Assembly (NCBI GenBank): GCA_965203525.1
Contig: OZ241898.1
Coordinates: 2,604,001-2,668,000, forward strand
Reading direction: 5' to 3'
Origin: WTFV01 sp965203525
Lineage (GTDB): Bacteria > Acidobacteriota > Vicinamibacteria > Vicinamibacterales > UBA8438
DNA length: 64,000 nt
Position numbers and translations under genes: made by a program. Under the pieces are notes generated by a model, which worked only from the letters and a program-made list of their open reading frames with translations, was not told the DNA's origin and did no database searches. Shown here in pieces: positions 18,042 through 27,424 of this stretch (positions within the stretch are counted from its first letter, which is position 1; every line of letters starts with the position of its first letter).

Positions 18042-20279
18042 TCATCGCCGGCGTCCCCGCCCCCCGTGACGCCGCGGGCGGCGGTCCGCCCCGGCCGGGC
18101 GGCGCGGGCGCGGAGACCGTCCGTCGCGGGAGCGGCGCACCGCCTCGAGGACGTCGGTCAGCGCCAGCTCGATCTGGCGCTGCTCCCGGTCGACGCGCAC
18201 GAGCTGCACGCGCACGTGGTCGCCGAGCCGGTACGTCCGGCCGGTGTTCTCGCCCCGCCAGAGGTGGTGGCGCTCGACGTAGCGGTAGTAGTCGTCCGCC
18301 ATGCTCGAGACGTGCACCAGCCCCTCGACGAACTGCTCCACCAGCTCCACGAAGAGTCCGAACGCGGTGACGCCGACCACGTAGCCGGTGAACTCGTCGC
18401 CCACCTTGCCGGCCATGAACCGCACCGTCTGCCAGTGCAGGAGCTCGCGTTCCGCCTCCTCCGCCCGGCGCTCCAGCGCGGAGGTCCGCCGCGCGATCTC
18501 CGGCAGGTCTTCCGTCCACCGGCGGATGCGCTCCGGGGACCGCGCCCGCCGGCGGCTCGCCCGCAGCGCCCGGTGCACGACCAGGTCCGGATAGCGCCGG
18601 ATCGGCGACGTGAAGTGCGTGTAGGACGACGCGGCGAGGCCGAAATGGCCGAGGTTGTCCGGTTCGTAGCGCGCCAGACGCATGGTCCGCAGCATGAGGC
18701 GGGCGACCGGCCGCTCTTCCGGCTGCCCGCGCAACCGCTCGACGAGCCGCTGGAAGTGCCCCGGGGTGACCGCGTCGGGGGGCGCCGCGAGGCTGTAGCC
18801 GAGCGAGGTCGCGAAGGCTTCGAACGCCTCCACCTTGGCCGGGTCGGGGCGCTCGTGCGCCCGGAACAGCGCCGGCATCTCCTGCCGTGCGAGATGCTCC
18901 GCCACCGTCTCGTTGGCGACGAGCATGCACTCCTCGATGATCCGGTGGGCCGTCGTCCGTTCGTCCGCGACGATCGCCTCGACGCGCCCCGCTTCGTCGC
19001 GGCGAAAGCGCGCCACCGGCACGTCGAAGTCGATGGCCCCGCGGCGCCGGCGGCGCTCCGTGAGGACCGCGGCCAGCGCGCCCAGCGCCTCGAAGAACGG
19101 CGTCAGATCGGCGTATCGCTCCCGGGCCGGCGATGCGGGATCGCTCAGCAGCGCGTCCACTTCCGCATACGTCATGCGCGCGTCGCTGTGGATGATCCCG
19201 TCGTGGATCTCGTAGCGCACCACGCCGCCCGCCCCGTCGATCTCCATCAGGCACGACTGCGCCAGCCGGTCGACGCGCGGCTTCAGGCTGCACAGCCCGG
19301 TGGCCAGCTCCGGCGGAAACATGTGCACCGCCCGATCCGGGAAGTAGACCGAGGTGCCCCGCGCGCAGGCGTCCCGGTCCAGGGCGCCGCCCTCGGCCAC
19401 GTAGTGCGAGACGTCCGCGACGTGGACGCCGAGACGGACGTTGCCGCCGGCGAGCGGCTCCAGCGTGACGGCGTCGTCGAAGTCGCGGGCCGACTCGCCG
19501 TCGATGGTCACGGTGGTGAGGCGCCGGAAGTCGGTGCGCCCCCGCCTGTCGCCCGCCCGCACTTCGTCACCGAGCCGGCGCGCCTCGGCGACCGCGTCCG
19601 GATCGTGCTCGTCGGGAATCCCGTGCGCCCGCAGCACGACGCGGACGTCGACTCCCGGCGTGTCGAGCGCGCCGAGCACCTCCGCCACCCGGCCCGACGG
19701 ACTCCGCGTCGGCGTCGGAAAGCGGATCAGCTCGGCGACGACCATGTCGCCCGCCCGCGCGCCGGCGCCCGCGCCGGACGGGACCTGCACGTCCATCGGC
19801 AGCCTGCGGTCGAGCGGCACGACGTGGCCGCCGCCGGCCCCGTCCGCGTCGTAGCGGCCGACGATCCGCCGGGCGGCCCGCTCCACGATGCGCAGGATCC
19901 GGCCCTCGGCCCGGCCGGAATCGGCCGCGCGCTCCACCCGCAGGACCACCCGGTCGCCGTGCATCGCCTGGTTCAGGTTGGTCCCGGCGATGTACACGTC
20001 GCCGGCGACCCTGTCCAGCTCGTGGTCGGGGGTGACGAAACCGAACCCCCGGGGATGGACGTGCACGCGGCCGGTGACCAGATGCATCCGGTCGGGCAGT
20101 CCGTAGCGGTGTCCGCGAATCCGGATCAGGTCGCCCCGCTCGACGAGGGCGGCCAGACGGCGGCGCAGCGTCGCCCGCCCGCCGGGCGGCCATCCGAGCC
20201 GCTCCTGCAGGTCCCGCACGGTGGCGGGATGGTCCATCGTCCGGCGCATCGCGGCGAGCAGTTCGTCCGGGGTGAGCAT
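18042..20279 (-). CDS. rnr: Ribonuclease R (RNB family 3'-5' exoribonuclease)
   Basis: 745 residues. Order: N-terminal winged helix (1-70), cold-shock OB folds (GRVHVHPRGFGFVTP), RNB catalytic core with DGESARDFDDAV and HVADVSHYV, the HFTSPIRRYPDL motif, an S1 domain (GYVVGVTAFGLFVELVE) and a basic Arg/Pro tail. Degrades structured RNA. It is followed by selB and preceded by the glycerate kinase gene on the same strand. Length is somewhat shorter than E. coli RNase R. Confidence 0.95.
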   Translation of the reverse strand: MLTPDELLAAMRRTMDHPATVRDLQERLGWPPGGRATLRRRLAALVERGDLIRIRGHRYGLPDRMHLVTGRVHVHPRGFGFVTPDHELDRVAGDVYIAGTNLNQAMHGDRVVLRVERAADSGRAEGRILRIVERAARRIVGRYDADGAGGGHVVPLDRRLPMDVQVPSGAGAGARAGDMVVAELIRFPTPTRSPSGRVAEVLGALDTPGVDVRVVLRAHGIPDEHDPDAVAEARRLGDEVRAGDRRGRTDFRRLTTVTIDGESARDFDDAVTLEPLAGGNVRLGVHVADVSHYVAEGGALDRDACARGTSVYFPDRAVHMFPPELATGLCSLKPRVDRLAQSCLMEIDGAGGVVRYEIHDGIIHSDARMTYAEVDALLSDPASPARERYADLTPFFEALGALAAVLTERRRRRGAIDFDVPVARFRRDEAGRVEAIVADERTTAHRIIEECMLVANETVAEHLARQEMPALFRAHERPDPAKVEAFEAFATSLGYSLAAPPDAVTPGHFQRLVERLRGQPEERPVARLMLRTMRLARYEPDNLGHFGLAASSYTHFTSPIRRYPDLVVHRALRASRRRARSPERIRRWTEDLPEIARRTSALERRAEEAERELLHWQTVRFMAGKVGDEFTGYVVGVTAFGLFVELVEQFVEGLVHVSSMADDYYRYVERHHLWRGENTGRTYRLGDHVRVQLVRVDREQRQIELALTDVLEAVRRSRDGRSPRPRRPAGADRRPRRHGGRGRRR

Positions 20280-20291
20280 CGGCGGCCGGGC

Positions 20292-21506
20292 TCAGCCGAT
20301 CAGCGCGACCTGCAGGTCGCCGACGTTGGTGTCGGTGGGCCCGGTGTGGATCAGGTCGTCGAGGGCGGCGAAAAAGGAGTAGGAATCGTTCGCGGCCAGG
20401 TAGTGCTCGGGCCGCCGCAGGCCCCGCTCCGCCGCGCGCGCGGGCGTCGTGGTGTCGATCAGCGCGCCGGCCGCGTCGGTCGGACCGTCGATGCCGTCGG
20501 TGCCGGCGCTGGCGACGACCGCCCGCGGAAACCGCCGGACCAGGTGGAAGGCGGCGGCCAGGGCGAACTCCTGGTTGCGTCCGCCCCGCCCGCCGCCGGT
20601 GACCCGCACCGTGGTCTCCCCGGCGGACACGACGCACGCCGGCGCCGGCCGCTCGTGGGCCAGGCGGGCGATGGTCCGCACGTAGCTCTCGCCCGCCCGG
20701 CGCGCCTCGCCGGTCACCGGCTCGTCGATGACCGCCACGGAGAAACCGAGCTCGCGGGCCCTGCGGGCCGCCCCGTCGACGGCGTCCCGCCGGCTGCCGA
20801 TCAGGTGGTACGACGCGCCGGCGAGCCGCGCGTCGCCCGGCTTCGGACTCTCGTCGAGCGCGCCGCGGGCGCCCCGTTCCAGCACGTCGAGCGCCGCCGG
20901 GGGCAGCGCGCCGGCCCCGGCGGCCTCCCGGCAGAGCGCCAGCGCCTCGGCGAACGTCGTCGGATCCGGCGTCGCCGGCCCCGAGCCGATCACCGCCGGA
21001 TCGTCCGGCGCCGGGTCGACGACGTCGGAGATGGCCAGGGTCACGATGCGGCCCCGGGCCGCAACCGCCAGCCGGCCGCCCTTGACGGCGGACAGGTGCT
21101 TCCGAACGCAGTTGAGCCCGTCGATCGCGATGCCGGCCCGCAGCAGGACCGAGGTCGCCGCCGACTTGTCCTCCAGGGTCAGGCCGGCGCTCGGAACGGC
21201 GAGACCGGCCGAGGCGCCGCCCGACAGCAACAGCACCATGACCTCGTCCGGCCCCAGGCCGTCGGCCAGCGCGAGGGCGCGGCGGCCGGCCGCGACGCTC
21301 TCCGCCGTGGGCGCCGGATGTCCGACCTCGAACCATTCCAGGCCGCCGGCCGGCGTCCCCGGCCGGGGCGAGGCGATCAGTCCGGCCGCGCCCGCACCCG
21401 GCCGGGCGCGCACGAAAGCCGACGCCATCTCCGCCGCGGCCTTGCCGGCCGCGGCCAGCACCGGAGTCCGGCCGCCGATGGCGTCGTCCACCGCGCCCGC
21501 GCGCAA
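20292..21506 (-). CDS. Glycerate 2-kinase (GckA/TtuD, MOFRL family)
   Basis: 404 residues from TTG 21506. Motifs: VLAAAGKAAAEMA, VEVGH-type FEVGHPAPT, LLSGGASAGLAVP, RKHLSAVKGGRLA, ISDVVDP and the C-terminal MOFRL segment (GGRGGRNQEFALAAA, SAGTDGIDGPTDAAGA). Phosphorylates D-glycerate. Residues homologous to the family N-terminus (LRRHALAIVRDGIAAAG) continue 30 codons upstream to a CTG at 21596, with no ATG, GTG or TTG there. The true start may therefore be the CTG, or the start codon has been lost. Upstream of rnr by 12 bp, same strand. Confidence 0.88.
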   Translation of the reverse strand: MRAGAVDDAIGGRTPVLAAAGKAAAEMASAFVRARPGAGAAGLIASPRPGTPAGGLEWFEVGHPAPTAESVAAGRRALALADGLGPDEVMVLLLSGGASAGLAVPSAGLTLEDKSAATSVLLRAGIAIDGLNCVRKHLSAVKGGRLAVAARGRIVTLAISDVVDPAPDDPAVIGSGPATPDPTTFAEALALCREAAGAGALPPAALDVLERGARGALDESPKPGDARLAGASYHLIGSRRDAVDGAARRARELGFSVAVIDEPVTGEARRAGESYVRTIARLAHERPAPACVVSAGETTVRVTGGGRGGRNQEFALAAAFHLVRRFPRAVVASAGTDGIDGPTDAAGALIDTTTPARAAERGLRRPEHYLAANDSYSFFAALDDLIHTGPTDTNVGDLQVALIG

Positions 21507-21611
21507 CGCCCGGCCGACGAGGGTGGCGGCCCCGGCGGCCGCGATGCCGTCACGAACGATGGCGAGAGCGTGGCGCCGGAGGGTTGCGAGTGTCAGGGCG
21601 GCAGCTCGATG

Positions 21612-21923
21612 TCAGTGGGTCCGTCGTCGATCCGCGGACGCCGACAGGCGGGTCACGCCGTCGATCTGCTGCAGCAGCCGGCTGACGACCTCGTCGCCGC
21701 GCTCGCCGGCGCCCAGGCGCTCGACGTGCCGCATCAGCTTGCGAAGAGCCGCGTCGACGTCGGTCATCGTCTTGTGCGAGTAGTGCTCGCGCTGCTGATC
21801 GAGGCACTGCCAATGCCTGCGCAACTCTTCACGGTAGAAGTCGGACCGGGCGGAGGGCTCGCGAACGAAACAGCCTTTGTCGGGGTGCGGCGAGCGGGGA
21901 GGCTCGCGGGTGGTCACCGGCAT
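21612..21923 (-). CDS. Small hypothetical protein
   Basis: 103 residues, not recognised. It is hydrophilic and helix-rich in the middle (FYREELRRHWQCLDQQREHYSHK, about 27-50; VDAALRKLMRHVERLG). No signal peptide or membrane segment is apparent. ATG 21923 sits about 10 bp after the expected transcription start of a good TTGACA/TAGACT promoter, which supports it as a real gene. It may lead a transcript with the glycerate kinase, rnr and selB genes. Confidence 0.6.
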   Translation of the reverse strand: MPVTTREPPRSPHPDKGCFVREPSARSDFYREELRRHWQCLDQQREHYSHKTMTDVDAALRKLMRHVERLGAGERGDEVVSRLLQQIDGVTRLSASADRRRTH

Positions 21924-21939
21924 GAATCGTTACGAAACC

Positions 21940-21969
21940 AGTCTAGCGCCCCCGGTTCCGCCCTGTCAA
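21940..21969 (-). promoter_or_regulatory. Sigma-70-type promoter
   Basis: On the minus strand, TTGACA (21969-21964), an 18-bp spacer and TAGACT (21945-21940). It points toward the small gene at 21923 and the glycerate kinase-rnr-selB run. The rest of the 21924-22156 gap shows nothing else. Confidence 0.6.
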
Positions 21970-22156
21970 ACCCGCGCCGCCGCAGGGTGCACGTCAGATT
22001 GCGAGGGTTCTTCGCCGTCTGATCGCCATTTCTTTCTTCGCCTCCGCTTCGCCTTCCGGGTTTTGCTCAAGTTTTGCCTGCACCAGGAAGCGCCCGGCGG
22101 CGCCAGGGCGTCGTCCGCGGCGTCCGGTTGCCGAGCGGACGCGGACGGTTCCAGGG

Positions 22157-22567
22157 TCAATCCTTGCGAGTCTCAGACGGTCGTCCGGTAGTCCCCAGCG
22201 ACCCTTCAAGCCGACCTACGGATCGGTTGAGTTCCTTGATGTCGCTGGTGAGATCCTTGAATCCTTCGTCAACCTTACCTTCGACCCCTTTGATGTCCGC
22301 CTCGAGCTCGGTTTTGACCCCTTTGATGTCCGCCTCGAGCTCGGTTTTGACCCCTTTGATGTTCTCGCCGATCACCCTGTGCGCATCACGGTTGACCTTG
22401 TTGAAGTAAATCAACAACGGAACCAGCACGCCGAGAATGGCAGCTATGATTGACCAGACTTCCGCAGTCATTCCGCCGGATGCCGGGGGATCCTGCGCCG
22501 CGCCAGGGACGACCGAACCGAACAGCACCAGCACGAACAGCAGAACCTTCGCTTTCCAGTCCATCAT
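22157..22567 (-). CDS. Small exported membrane protein with hendecad coiled coil
   Basis: 136 residues, no known family. A signal peptide (KAKVLLFVLVLFGSVVPGAAQ) is followed by a membrane helix (VWSIIAAILGVLVPLLIYF, about 38-56). The C-terminal region has 11-residue repeats (KGVKTELEADI twice, then KGVEGKVDEGF), which predict a coiled coil. Either of two adjacent ATGs could start it; GGGAGG precedes them and a TTGACG/TAGGCT promoter lies just upstream. It may be a bitopic membrane protein or scaffold; no functional partner is evident. Confidence 0.7.
   Translation of the reverse strand: MMDWKAKVLLFVLVLFGSVVPGAAQDPPASGGMTAEVWSIIAAILGVLVPLLIYFNKVNRDAHRVIGENIKGVKTELEADIKGVKTELEADIKGVEGKVDEGFKDLTSDIKELNRSVGRLEGSLGTTGRPSETRKD
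22283..22360. repeat. 33-bp coding tandem repeat
   Basis: The unit starting GACCCCTTTGATGTCCGCC begins at 22283 and 22316, with a partial third at 22349. The 33-bp period equals 11 codons and encodes the hendecad coiled-coil repeat of the overlapping gene. Confidence 0.9.
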
Positions 22568-22583
22568 GTTCCTCCCTTCCCTC

Positions 22584-22613
22584 AGCCTACCGGAACCGGA
22601 ACAGGATCGTCAA
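22584..22613 (-). promoter_or_regulatory. Sigma-70-type promoter
   Basis: Minus strand TTGACG (22613-22608), 18-bp spacer, TAGGCT (22589-22584). It lies 17 bp before the ATG pair of the coiled-coil membrane protein, with GGGAGG between. Confidence 0.55.
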
Positions 22614-22637
22614 CCCCCGGTTTTCCGGTTCCGAACC

Positions 22638-22669
22638 GATCATTGACACTGCGGAGATAGTCAATGATC
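22638..22669. promoter_or_regulatory. Perfect 10-bp inverted repeat
   Basis: GATCATTGAC, a 12-base loop, then GTCAATGATC. It lies about 25 bp upstream of the -35 of the 22567 gene and 26 bp before the IS end at 22695. An operator or an old insertion scar are both possible. No T run follows, so a terminator is unlikely. Confidence 0.5.
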
Positions 22670-22694
22670 TGTCCTATGACATCCCCCGGCCGGA

Positions 22695-22755
22695 TGGAGT
22701 TGCCCCGGTTTCGTGGACACCTATCCTGTTGGGAGGAGAAGGTATCCGCGATGCC
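22695..22755 (+). mobile_element. Solo left end of the IS3-type element
   Basis: The 61 bp match the left end of the complete IS3 element (59630-59690) with two mismatches, including the inverted repeat TGGAGTTGCCCCGGTTTCGT, ribosome site and orfA start codon. Sequence after it does not match orfA, and no right end is found nearby. The rest of the 22568-22871 gap has no gene. Confidence 0.85.
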
Positions 22756-22871
22756 ACATCCTTCACTATCGGTCACGAAGGCGGCCACTGGCAAGCCGGA
22801 ACGTGGGCGCAGTCCGGGCACGACGAGCGGGGCGCTGAATCGAGACGTGCGGAGCCGCGTCCGCGCCCCGT

Positions 22872-24323
<1,452 letters not shown>

Positions 24324-24343
24324 GAGCCGCGGGGAGCGGGCCC

Positions 24344-25942
24344 TCAGGCGTTCGGTCCGGCGCGCCGCACGTCGTCGGCGGCCTCGGCCTCGAAGGCCCT
24401 GAAGTTCTCCGCGAACATCCCGGCCAGCCGCGCCGCCTGCGCGTCGTAGGCGGAACCGTCGCGCCAGCTCGCGCGGGGCCGCAGGCTCTCGGCCGGCACG
24501 TCCGGAACCCGGGCGGGCACCTCGACGTTGAAGACCGGGTCGGGCGCGTACGGCACGTCGTCGAGCATCCCGGACAGCGCCGCCGCGATCATGGCGCGCG
24601 TATGGCCGATCCGCATGCGGCTGCCGACGCCGTAGGCGCCACCGCTCCAGCCGGTGTTGACCAGCCAGACCCGGGCGCCGTGGTCGGCGATCCGGCGGCC
24701 GAGCAGCTTCGCGTAGACGGTGGGATGGTGCACCATGAACGGCGCCCCGAAGCAGGTGCTGAAGGTCGCCTTCGGCTCCGTGATCCCCTTCTCCGTCCCC
24801 GCCACCTTCGCGGTGTAGCCGGACAGGAAGTGGTACATCGCCCCGGCCGGGGTCAGCCGCGAGATCGGCGGCAGCACCCCGAACGCGTCGCACGTCAGCA
24901 TGACGATGTTGGACGGGTGACCGCCCTGCCCCGACGGAACCCAGTTGTCGATGAACGAGATGGGATAGGCGCCGCGCGTGTTCTCGGTCAGCGTGTCGTC
25001 GTCGAGATCCATCGCGCGGGTGGCCGGATCGAGCACGACGTTCTCGAGCACGGTCCCGAACCGGCGCGTCGTGCCGTAGATTTCCGGCTCGGCCTCCGCC
25101 GACAACCGGATCATCTTCGCGTAGCAGCCGCCCTCGAAGTTGAAGACGCCGCGGTCGCTCCAGCCGTGCTCGTCGTCGCCGACGAGGCGGCGCGCCGGGT
25201 CGCTCGACAACGTCGTCTTGCCGGTTCCCGACAACCCGAAGAACAGCGCCGTGTCGCCGCCCGCGCCGATGTTCGCGGAACAGTGCATCGGCATCACGCC
25301 GCGCAACGGCAGCAGGTAGTTCATCACGGTGAAGATCGACTTCTTGATCTCCCCCGCGTAGCTCGTGCCGCCGATCAGGACGAGCCGCCGGGCGAAGTTG
25401 AGCAGGATGAACGTTCCCGAGCCGGTCCCGTGGCGCGCCGGATCCGCGGTCATCGACGGGACGTCGATCACCGTGAACTCCGGCGCGTGGCCGCCCGGCG
25501 GCGTCCCCGGCGGCTGCTCGAGGAACATCGTGCGCGCGAAGAGGCTGTGCCATGCCCGCTCGGTGATGATGCGCACCGGCAGCCGGTAGGCGGGGTCCGC
25601 CCCGGCGAAGCAGTCCTGGACGTACAGCACCTTGCCGTCGAGGGCGCGGACCAGCTCGTCGTGGAGCGCGTCGAACCGCGCCGCGTCGATGGGGCGGTTG
25701 ACCTTCCCCCACCAGACGTCGGCGGACGTGGACGGCTCGTCGACCAGGAACTTGTCGTTCGGGGACCGTCCCGTGTGCGGCGTGGTCAGGCAGACCAGCG
25801 GCCCCGTCTCCGCGACCACGCCCTCGCCGTTGCGAACGGCCTCTTCGTACAGCGCCGCGGTGCCGAGGTTCCAGTGCAGTTGACGTGGCCGTGCGACGTC
25901 GAGAACGGACGACGACGCGACGTGGGACGTTGCATCCGGCAT
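24344..25942 (-). CDS. pckA: ATP-dependent phosphoenolpyruvate carboxykinase
   Basis: 532 residues. The phosphate-binding loop GLSGTGKTTLS, the metal-binding DDEHGW segment, RSPNDKFLVDEP and NVEVPARVPDVPAE identify the ATP-type enzyme. It decarboxylates oxaloacetate to PEP in gluconeogenesis. ATG 25942 lies only about four bases after the start point predicted from its promoter, so the mRNA may be leaderless or nearly so. Probably co-transcribed with gatB. Confidence 0.96.
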   Translation of the reverse strand: MPDATSHVASSSVLDVARPRQLHWNLGTAALYEEAVRNGEGVVAETGPLVCLTTPHTGRSPNDKFLVDEPSTSADVWWGKVNRPIDAARFDALHDELVRALDGKVLYVQDCFAGADPAYRLPVRIITERAWHSLFARTMFLEQPPGTPPGGHAPEFTVIDVPSMTADPARHGTGSGTFILLNFARRLVLIGGTSYAGEIKKSIFTVMNYLLPLRGVMPMHCSANIGAGGDTALFFGLSGTGKTTLSSDPARRLVGDDEHGWSDRGVFNFEGGCYAKMIRLSAEAEPEIYGTTRRFGTVLENVVLDPATRAMDLDDDTLTENTRGAYPISFIDNWVPSGQGGHPSNIVMLTCDAFGVLPPISRLTPAGAMYHFLSGYTAKVAGTEKGITEPKATFSTCFGAPFMVHHPTVYAKLLGRRIADHGARVWLVNTGWSGGAYGVGSRMRIGHTRAMIAAALSGMLDDVPYAPDPVFNVEVPARVPDVPAESLRPRASWRDGSAYDAQAARLAGMFAENFRAFEAEAADDVRRAGPNA

Positions 25943-25952
25943 GGGTGACCAA

Positions 25953-25982
25953 ACCTTAGTCGCGCGGCGTTCGCGAAGTCAA
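25953..25982 (-). promoter_or_regulatory. Putative pckA promoter
   Basis: Minus strand TTGACT (25982-25977), 18-bp spacer, TAAGGT (25958-25953), 11 bp before the pckA ATG. On the opposite strand TATCAT (25994-25999) could be the -10 of the divergent sigma-factor operon. Confidence 0.4.
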
Positions 25983-26060
25983 CCGGACCGGGGTATCATG
26001 TGCGGGGGCCGCGCCCGGCCGACCGCGGCGGCGGCCGGGCAGCCGGCCGCGTCCACCTCG

Positions 26061-26768
26061 ATGACAGAGAGCAGCTCCCGGGTGCTGACCGCCACGGACA
26101 CCGCGCCCGCCGGCCGCCGGGAGCGCGCCGCCGTCGATTCGCGGATCGCCGGCGAAGTGAGCGCGCTCCTCGCCCGCGGGGACCACGAGGAGGCCGGCGA
26201 ACGCTTCGCGCAGATCGTCGAGCGCCACCAGCGGCGCGCGGCGCGCATCGCGTACTACTACCTGCGCGACCCGGCGGAGGTCGACGAAGCGGTGCAGGAC
26301 GCCTTCCTCAAGGCCTTCGTCAACATCCGCTCGTTCCGGGAACGGTTGTACTTCGAGCTCTGGTTCACCCGGATCCTCGTCAACGGCTGCCTCGACCGGC
26401 TGAAGTCCCGCGCACGGCGCAACCGGTGGATCGCGCCGGCCGCCGCCGGCGACGGCGAGTCCGGCGACGCCATCGAGCGCCGGCCGGCCCCGGGACCGTC
26501 CCCCGAGGCGACGCTGCTGCGCGCCGAACGCCGCGCGGAGCTGCTGGCGGCGGTCGATCGGCTTCCGGAGCGGCAGCGCGCGGTCGTGGTCCTGAGCCGG
26601 TTCGAGGGGCACGCGACCCGCGACGTGGCCGCCATGCTGGAGCTGTCGGAAGCGACCGTCCGCGTGCACCTGTTCCGCGCGATTCGCTCGCTGCGCCGGA
26701 TCCTCGGCGCCGGGCACTGGTTCGCGGAACAGCCGGCAAGACCGGCGGACGAGGCGCGGCGGGCATGA
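26061..26768 (+). CDS. RNA polymerase ECF-type sigma factor
   Basis: 235 residues from ATG 26061; the frame is open upstream, so the start could be earlier. Sigma region 2 (YYYLRDPAEVDEAVQDAFLKAF, then FELWFTRILVNGCLDRLKSRARR) and region 4 (LPERQRAVVVLSRFEGHATRDVAAMLELSEATVRVHLFRAI) are clear. It should direct polymerase to stress or envelope genes. It is immediately followed, with ATGA overlap, by its likely anti-sigma factor. Confidence 0.92.
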   Translation: MTESSSRVLTATDTAPAGRRERAAVDSRIAGEVSALLARGDHEEAGERFAQIVERHQRRAARIAYYYLRDPAEVDEAVQDAFLKAFVNIRSFRERLYFELWFTRILVNGCLDRLKSRARRNRWIAPAAAGDGESGDAIERRPAPGPSPEATLLRAERRAELLAAVDRLPERQRAVVVLSRFEGHATRDVAAMLELSEATVRVHLFRAIRSLRRILGAGHWFAEQPARPADEARRA

Positions 26769-27424
26769 GCACGGGAGGGCGGCGGGAAGTTGCGAGGCGG
26801 CTGGCGGCGGCGTGGTCCCGCCTCCGCCCGGCGCACCTGAGCGACCGCGAGCTGGCGCGGCTCCTCGCGGCGGACGGCGGCGGGGACCCGGCGGCGGCGG
26901 GCGCGGCGCATCTGGCCGCCTGCGCCCGTTGCGCGGCCCGTTTCCGGAGCCTGCGGGCGGGACTCGACCGCATCGGCGCGGCCGCCGAGGCCGCGTTCGA
27001 CGACGCCGTGCCCGCATGGCGGCTGGCCCGCCAGCGCCGCCGCATCCTGCGGCGCATCCAGCGCGCGGCCGGCCGGCGCGGCGCCGCGCGCATCCTGCGG
27101 TTTCCGGCCGCCGCGGCCCCCGCGGCCGGGGGCGCGCCCGCGACCCGCCGGCGTCTCTCGCTGGCGGCCGCCGCCGGCCTCCTGCTCGCCCTGCTCGCGG
27201 GACAGGCGCTCGACGACCGGCAGCCGTCCCCGAGCCGGCCGCCGGCGGCCGTCGAGCCCCCGCGGACGGGCAGCGACCCGCCGGCCGGCCCGCCGCAGAC
27301 CGCCGCCGACGAGCAGTTCATGCGCGAGCTGGAGGAAGCCCTGACCACTTCCCGCGTCACGCCGCTCGTCGCCCTGGACGAGATGACGCCGCGCGTGCGC
27401 GCCGCGGCGATCGACATCCGGTAG
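26765..27424 (+). CDS. Putative membrane anti-sigma factor (zinc-finger ZAS-like)
   Basis: 219 residues. A cytoplasmic N-terminus contains HLAACARCAARF, the H-x3-C-x2-C pattern of zinc anti-sigma domains, at about residues 45-56. One membrane helix (RLSLAAAAGLLLALLAGQAL, about 136-155) and a short Pro-rich outer part follow. The ATGA overlap with the ECF sigma gene supports the pairing. The stop directly abuts the ispH ATG. The zinc histidine upstream is at LRPAHLSDREL, a usual spacing. Confidence 0.8.
   Translation: MSTGGRREVARRLAAAWSRLRPAHLSDRELARLLAADGGGDPAAAGAAHLAACARCAARFRSLRAGLDRIGAAAEAAFDDAVPAWRLARQRRRILRRIQRAAGRRGAARILRFPAAAAPAAGGAPATRRRLSLAAAAGLLLALLAGQALDDRQPSPSRPPAAVEPPRTGSDPPAGPPQTAADEQFMRELEEALTTSRVTPLVALDEMTPRVRAAAIDIR

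Noticed and set aside
17886..22022. Very long plus-strand open frame (1378 codons) over selB, rnr and the glycerate kinase
   Set aside because: GC-rich antisense shadow; the minus-strand frames carry full protein motifs and this one carries none.
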